A stretch of DNA of 64,000 nt from Atriophallophorus winterbourni (taxonomy: Eukaryota; Platyhelminthes; Trematoda; Plagiorchiida; Microphallidae), in NCBI GenBank assembly GCA_013407085.1, contig JACCGJ010003439.1:29429-93428 (forward strand). Reading direction: 5' to 3'. Under the pieces are notes generated by a model. It was not told the DNA's origin. It saw only the letters and a program-made list of their open reading frames with translations, and did no database searches. Below, piece after piece: positions 58,805 through 64,000 of the stretch (its first letter is position 1; each line of letters begins with the position of its first letter). Both the position numbers and the translations under genes were made by a program.

Positions 58805-59670
58805 CTCCAAGATACCACATATAAATGAACAACATTTGAAGGGCTTAAGGGTCAACTATCCTATGGAAACATAAAGACATGTTCAAACAAATTTCGAAAC
58901 CAAAAGTTTTGCCTGCTGACCGGAAACACAAAAATTTATGAAATTACGAATTTTCAAGTGGCAGATTCGAAACCTGCGCAAATAAGCTTACTTATGTCCA
59001 AGAAACTTTATTACAGAACAAAAAAGTCAGTGATGGGTCTTTACAATGCCCTACGCAATAAAAGATTATGACATCTGTGTCTTTGAAACTATAACCCGAG
59101 AAGGATTCGGCGCGATTATTCTCTAACCTACAAAATTATTTCTATCAGAGTACATCCATTAAGACACTTGTTTCAAGAGTATAAATATAAACTGACATAA
59201 TTACATATCTCATCCTTTTACACCTCAAGTTAACGTGTTGATTGCCGACACCATTTAATCTCCGTTTGAGGTATATTTTTCTGAAATCACCTACCTTGAC
59301 ATTTGGTGGACTCTTCGTACATACCTACCGTTAAAACGAATTTTAATATAAATATGCAGAAGAACAACATTCTTGATTCATACATATGATCCACATTTTA
59401 TATACTAATATTTTCTATATTCTCATTCATAATATAAATAGTGGTTTTTGAAATTTTATGTATTTTAACCACGACTCCTGTAATCCTTGCAGACGCATGC
59501 AGTGATTCGGTCTAAACAACATGACAACGGTCACATGGTCAGAATGATTTTCAATTGTTTCTAATGGAAGATGTATCTTGTCTTGCGTATTCACAGCACG
59601 CCTATAACATTCTTGGTTATCAGCAACACACACATATATATATATATAACTACGTAGGTAGAGTGTACTA
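58805..59670. other. AT-rich non-coding stretch
   Basis: Nothing recognised apart from a TA tract at about 59635-59649. Confidence 0.45.
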
Positions 59671-59749
59671 GATTTAGGATCTGCGAATAAGATCTGAATC
59701 TACACACTGTAAACAGGGGTTAATAAAAGTACTTTGAAAAACACATTCA

Positions 59750-60076
59750 GATCCACCTTCAATGCTGAATACACCATGAACAGCGCAAGTTCTTGACACG
59801 AATTGCAGCATTGACTGTAAAAACGTGAATGCGGTTAGGCTTTCGGTAAACGCCAATGTGAACTTTTTTTCTTAACGTGGCGGTTGATGGAGAGAAATGT
59901 GGTAGGTAGGCATCAATATAGTTGTCCAAATATTTATTTTTAACGCTGAACGAAGTAGCCCGCTTGGTAAAACATGAATCACATATAAAACCGAATTTTC
60001 CCAGTATAAACGACCGAATATTGATTTGAAAAATTGAATACAACAACCTAGAATCCTCTGGCATGTTTGATATCAC
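59750..60076 (-). other. Possible Penelope-like RT remnant
   Basis: A 105-codon minus frame contains NKYLDNYIDAYLPHF, then TATLRKKVHIGVYRKPNRIH. In Penelope-like RTs a VYRKPT motif follows the catalytic region and a LPFLD block, in that spacing. The match is limited to this motif and loose context, and the sequence after it fits no better than chance. Treat as a weak lead. Confidence 0.25.
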
Positions 60077-60544
60077 ATCAACTACAATATTTCGGGCGAA
60101 TGAAACCGGAGATAAATTTCAAGATGATTTTATACTTTTTAATTTGACTACAGAATATGTTGATTGCAAGTCATCCGAGCGTGTGTCAGCCAACTTCATT
60201 CACACATTCAAGGATAAAAGCAACCACGGGAGTTTTTAAAAAGTTGTTTTATTCTTGAGCAGAACATTCAAATAACACTTCCGACATGTCTGATGCAGTC
60301 GTCCTAATTACTTGCCTATTATCGATTGACAAGAAACGTAATCAAAATTGTTTTATGTGATTACTTTCGGGATCATTCGCTTACTGAAGACCTCAGTCAG
60401 CCATCAGCTTGCCTGTGATGTGCTCAGATTACAGTATTACTTCAAATTCCTTGCGCGGGATTGTCAGTTATTGTTTTTGTATTTGACATACATTAAACTA
60501 GTACGGGTAGCAGATTTAATCCCAACGTACACTCAAAATAATTA

Positions 60545-60650
60545 CTTTATCTTCAAGCGCATGCGGATCCTGATCTTACTGTCCCTGTATGATGAGTGCT
60601 GACAGCACGAAGCCGGTCGTGGGGTGTTATGGAAAAGCATGCAAATGAAT
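60545..60650 (+). repeat. Hammerhead-repeat family A fragment with ribozyme relic
   Basis: From CTTCAAGCGCATGCGGATCC to TGGAAAAGCATGCAAATG. The hammerhead (60582-60622) has TGATGA but C3 is A (60589), perfect stem II GTGC/GCAC with a TGACA loop, GAAG for GAAA, stem III and GTC/GTGG kept. Two core changes should abolish cleavage. Confidence 0.7.
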
Positions 60651-60654
60651 ATTT

Positions 60655-61405
60655 AATTACTTTATCTTATTACGTGATAAAACTGGGTGCAACTAGTGGG
60701 CGGAACTATTAATGGTGAAGCCCGTTCGTTCAGTGGGCGATGTCACAAGATCTGTCTCGTTTTGTGGGACATAAACCATAAATGGTAATCACGTGCTAAT
60801 TTAAAGTGGCAAGGTTTTGTCTGGTGTAATTTTTGTTGTTTTGCTGCCCAAATTCTTAATCACATGGTTGGAATGCTTTAACGTTTTTTCCTGGCAACTA
60901 ACATTTGATGATAATTTATTACCTTTTGAAAACTATCTCATCTGATGCGAATAGAGACCATGGATATTTATCAACTCATTTTTTAAAACTTGACATGAAG
61001 GTATTGATTGATTTAGGTTTATCTATCCAGACGAGTGAATGGCTTTGTTTTCATCTGTGTGACTTCTTCGATAAACTTAGACCGTTTTCCAAAACTCCCA
61101 ACCCTTACTCTGAGTACTAGCGAATGTTAACAGAAAGTGTAATATTCAACATTCGAGAATTTATAGCGATGAAAATCATTTAGCTTCATAATCATCATAA
61201 AAGTATTCTAAAATAAATCAATAAATCAATCAAAATTCCAGTAGGTTGCCTATAAGTTGAAGGAATTCGCTAAGATCAGCTCAGTTGTTACATTTGGTCA
61301 TTTTGAATCGGTAGAAGGGACATTAGGCGCTCACTCGACTGATGAAAAGTAAATCGTAAGTGGTTGACGATATGATAAGCATTGTGAATTTTAGAGCATT
61401 GTTTT
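60655..61405. other. Non-coding stretch
   Basis: One 71-codon plus frame (60905-61120) without a domain. Nothing else. Confidence 0.4.
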
Positions 61406-61409
61406 CCAA

Positions 61410-61470
61410 CTTAGAAGAAGAAGAAGAAGAAGAAGAAGAATGACTTTATTCGTGTTCACGAATTTCCAGC
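61410..61470 (+). repeat. (GAA)n plus palindrome repeat, copy 3
   Basis: GAA tract (about 61413-61440), TGACTTT, then a perfect 7-bp-arm palindrome ATTCGTG-TT-CACGAAT (61448-61463), then TTCCAGCAAT. The best copy of the family. Confidence 0.7.
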
Positions 61471-61489
61471 AATAGATCAATCTCTCCAC

Positions 61490-61826
61490 ATAATACCAAT
61501 ACAAAAATATGTATAGCCTGCGCACAATGAAATAATACATAGGCCAATGAAGTGTCAGGTTACCTCGCGCTAGACAAATGTGACGGTAATAAAAAAAGAA
61601 TTAAAAAAGCGTGAATTAAAATAGGTGAGCATTTCTCCAACTTCATAGCATCAATAAATTAGGTTCGTTATATAATGCAAATAAAATGAAATATTTGAAG
61701 TGCCACACAATAAAGTAATATTTGGGCTAAAAAAGTGTCAGGTTACCATGGGCTAGACAAATTTTAGGGGAATTTGAAAAATTAACTCGAAAAATAACTG
61801 GGACATCGTGGCATCATTAGAAAATT
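61490..61826 (+). repeat. Degenerate tandem duplication, about 182-bp period
   Basis: Two units share AGTGTCAGGTTACC followed by a GCTAGACAAAT block (61551-61580 and 61734-61761) and similar flanking AT-rich sequence, with a TAGCATCA/GGCATCATTAG block at the end of each. It directly follows the (GAA)n copy and may be part of the same element. Confidence 0.55.
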
Positions 61827-61829
61827 GTC

Positions 61830-64000
61830 AAGCGTTCTTTCAACTCTGTAACAGCTTTTGATTGCTGTACCATGTATCGGGCCAAGTATGGGATAAAAGA
61901 ATTTTTAAATTTATTCGTTCTTCAATAGGGAATAACGTACTGGCTTCGGGTGGAGGAAAAAGATCTGCAAGAAACAAGGCTTTTGTTCAATGGATGTAAA
62001 CTATCAGTAGAAATGTTCGCGATCAATCTGCTGCATTCACGAAAATGACTATTGACAATAGTGTCACGAATGTCATCAGTGGAAACTTAAAAGAAATTTG
62101 GATGGTTGGTTTCGTGTAAACGAATAAATCCATTTTTTTATTCTCATTCTAGTCAGTAACGATCATGTGTATGTAAAACGATTTTTCTTATTTCCGGGGA
62201 ACATTTAGAATATACGTTGAGAAAATTGGCACACAATCACATATGTAATAATTTGGTTGTCCTAAGCATTTTGAGTATTGTACCCTATAAAGTCTCAAAC
62301 TGACATGTTTTCGAACATATCATCGTGAAGAATGTGAAGAATTTGTTTTAGGTTTCTCAATATTCCATCCGTATCTCGTTGGTGGAAATTACACTTAATC
62401 ATTGTGCGTGTATCATTAGGTTTCGAATCTGCGTTTTAAATTAGAGTTTCAGGTGAGCGGATCGCTTGAGCATTGTATTTTTTCAGTCAGAACTATCCTC
62501 AACGGCCACTCAGGCAAAGGCGGCTCTTTAAGGCTCTGGTGACATTTTAACACTTGAATGTTTGCGCAGAATAATCTCCAGAGATATATTATATTCCTGA
62601 TTAGCAGTGTTGTCAAACGTTTTGGAAGAGATACGGATCAGCTCAGATTACTAAGCTGTGACCAGACACTATATGGATGACTTCAATGTTTGCATGTTGA
62701 GCTCTAAGCGCGATCTATGCTGCAACACCGGACGCTTTTTAATGCAGGCAAACTTATTTTTGTTTTATTCTTCAGGTGCACGCACCATTAAACTTTTCAT
62801 AATTGACAGCTTGTATCATACCCGGAGGCAAAGATTTGTTACATTTTTTCCTGAGATCGATCGATTAGATCGTATTAATTAATATATTAATAAAAATCAT
62901 GGGTTAAATGAGAAAACATTTAGCTTAATCATATGGGGTCGAAGAAAAATACATATCCAGGCAGAAAAAATCAAATCGACCGAGGTTTATTCGTGTGAAG
63001 TTTGCGTGAAGTGCCGAGGTCAAAGACTTAGTCTCAGGTTGAGGATGACGCTAAGAATTGACATCATGTAGAATATTTCGACAAGTATATCCCAGAAGTG
63101 GTAAATGCCGACCGGTGTATCTGTCATCGAAAATACAACTGGTAATCGACGAAACGGTCGAGTAGCGAAACATTTATTGGCGATGTACCCATCAGATAAC
63201 CATTAATCAAATATAGATTGAGCGATTACAAAACGATCTGGCTTAGAATGATAGATATTCAAAAATTCAGACAATTGGATGAAGAGTATTATGACTGTCT
63301 GAGGATTTCAGGGCTAAACATAATTCAAAATGTACGTCACCAACACTTCACAATAACATGGGGTGAGAGGGAAAAAAAGAGAAAAATAAGTGCTGCTCGT
63401 TTCACCATCATGGGCAATATTGAACAAGAAATCGGTTTGGAAGAATGGTATTAACATGAGAAAAAATACTCACGCCACTCATTCAAAAATGTCGTGTCTC
63501 GCTGCAATTAAATTTTGTACAAAAGAAAAGTAGATACGGGTAACGTGAGTGAAAATAATTGTTTGTTTCCAAAATTTGGCATCTTTATTTCTGAATGAAA
63601 GTTAAACAAAATACTATTTTCGATTAGTTGAAAATCTTCAATTGTGGCCTAGAAAAACAGTCTCATTGGCTCATTCCCTCCTGAATTCAAGAATATTCCG
63701 TTTCTCTAGAACCATCGTTTCAAAATTGGAGGTTATTTAACATTTGTGTGGTCTTCTGGTTCTCAATGATGGAGGTAGGAATTTAACCAATCGTCAGAGA
63801 ATTAGTAAGCTCGGACTCATCTGCAATCGCAAGATCAACGGAACTTCATAGATTCACCATATTCGTGTGGTTGGCGAATTATTGTATCCATAAGAAACAG
63901 CATACATCGTTATCAAAATATTAGCTCAAGGTTTTGAAGAATCTTTCCATTTTACTCACAACTTTGCCAGTGTCCTCATTTTAGGTCCACTTTATCTGGA
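61830..64000. other. Right-end non-coding stretch
   Basis: Frames at 62658-62882 and 63218-63454 (74 and 78 codons) show no domain. No dispersed repeat was recognised. Confidence 0.4.

Noticed and set aside
63218..63454. A 78-codon plus frame near the right end
   Set aside because: Somewhat protein-like, but no domain, no splice sites and no neighbours support it.
1..64000. CRISPR arrays, tRNA or rRNA genes, bacterial operons
   Set aside because: No regularly spaced short repeats, no cloverleaf with intact A and B boxes, and no bacterial gene layout; the only box B-like motif belongs to the SINE at 35.1 kb.

Overview
The window reads as AT-rich, repeat-dense nuclear DNA of a flatworm, most likely a digenean trematode. 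It shows no operons, no bacterial-style gene packing, and no tRNA, rRNA or CRISPR signal. The lineage call rests on the mix of decayed elements: non-LTR retrotransposons of at least three lineages (a PHD-finger CR1/Jockey-like type and two RTE-like tails), a Penelope-like GIY-YIG endonuclease relic, Tigger and pogo DNA transposons, and many short repeats carrying hammerhead-ribozyme sequence like those known from schistosomes. I cannot name the species.

The only intact conventional gene I can defend is a single-exon rhodopsin-type GPCR, 501 residues, at 18540-20045 (+). A decayed serpin-like locus (39.7-40.5 kb, minus) and two isolated exon-like reading frames (48.93-49.03 kb plus, 56.06-56.45 kb minus) are weaker candidates for host sequence.

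Layout: 0.9-3.2 kb, a minus-strand Tigger copy with a recognisable intron; 3.3-8.0 kb, a composite of two LINE copies with a repeated ORF1 segment, an ORF1-to-endonuclease fusion and a broken RT; 9.5-13 kb, hammerhead repeats and an RTE-like tail; 17.7-18.1 kb, another LINE tail just upstream of the GPCR; 18.5-20.0 kb, the GPCR; 21.8-25.1 kb, hammerhead repeats, one folded back on itself; 27.6-30.4 kb, two RTE-like tails; 35.1 kb, a Sm-alpha-like SINE with a mutated hammerhead; 35.9-41.3 kb, nested LINE fragments, a hammerhead monomer inserted in one of them, and the serpin relic; 42-56 kb, mostly non-coding DNA with scattered hammerhead repeats and the Penelope-like relic next to a hammerhead dimer; 57.2-58.1 kb, an internally deleted pogo-like transposon; 58.7-64 kb, more repeats and unassigned DNA.

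The most interesting system is the set of small repeats (called A and B here; units about 220-245 bp), each with one type I hammerhead per unit: a CUGANGA core, a short stem II with an AAACA loop, GAAA, and a 2-bp stem III before the cleavage site. Copies occur as monomers and head-to-tail dimers, several insertions begin at the predicted cleavage site, and stem I shows a compensatory A-U to G-C change between copies. This fits a retrozyme-like cycle of self-cleaved RNA being re-inserted, possibly with Penelope-like machinery.
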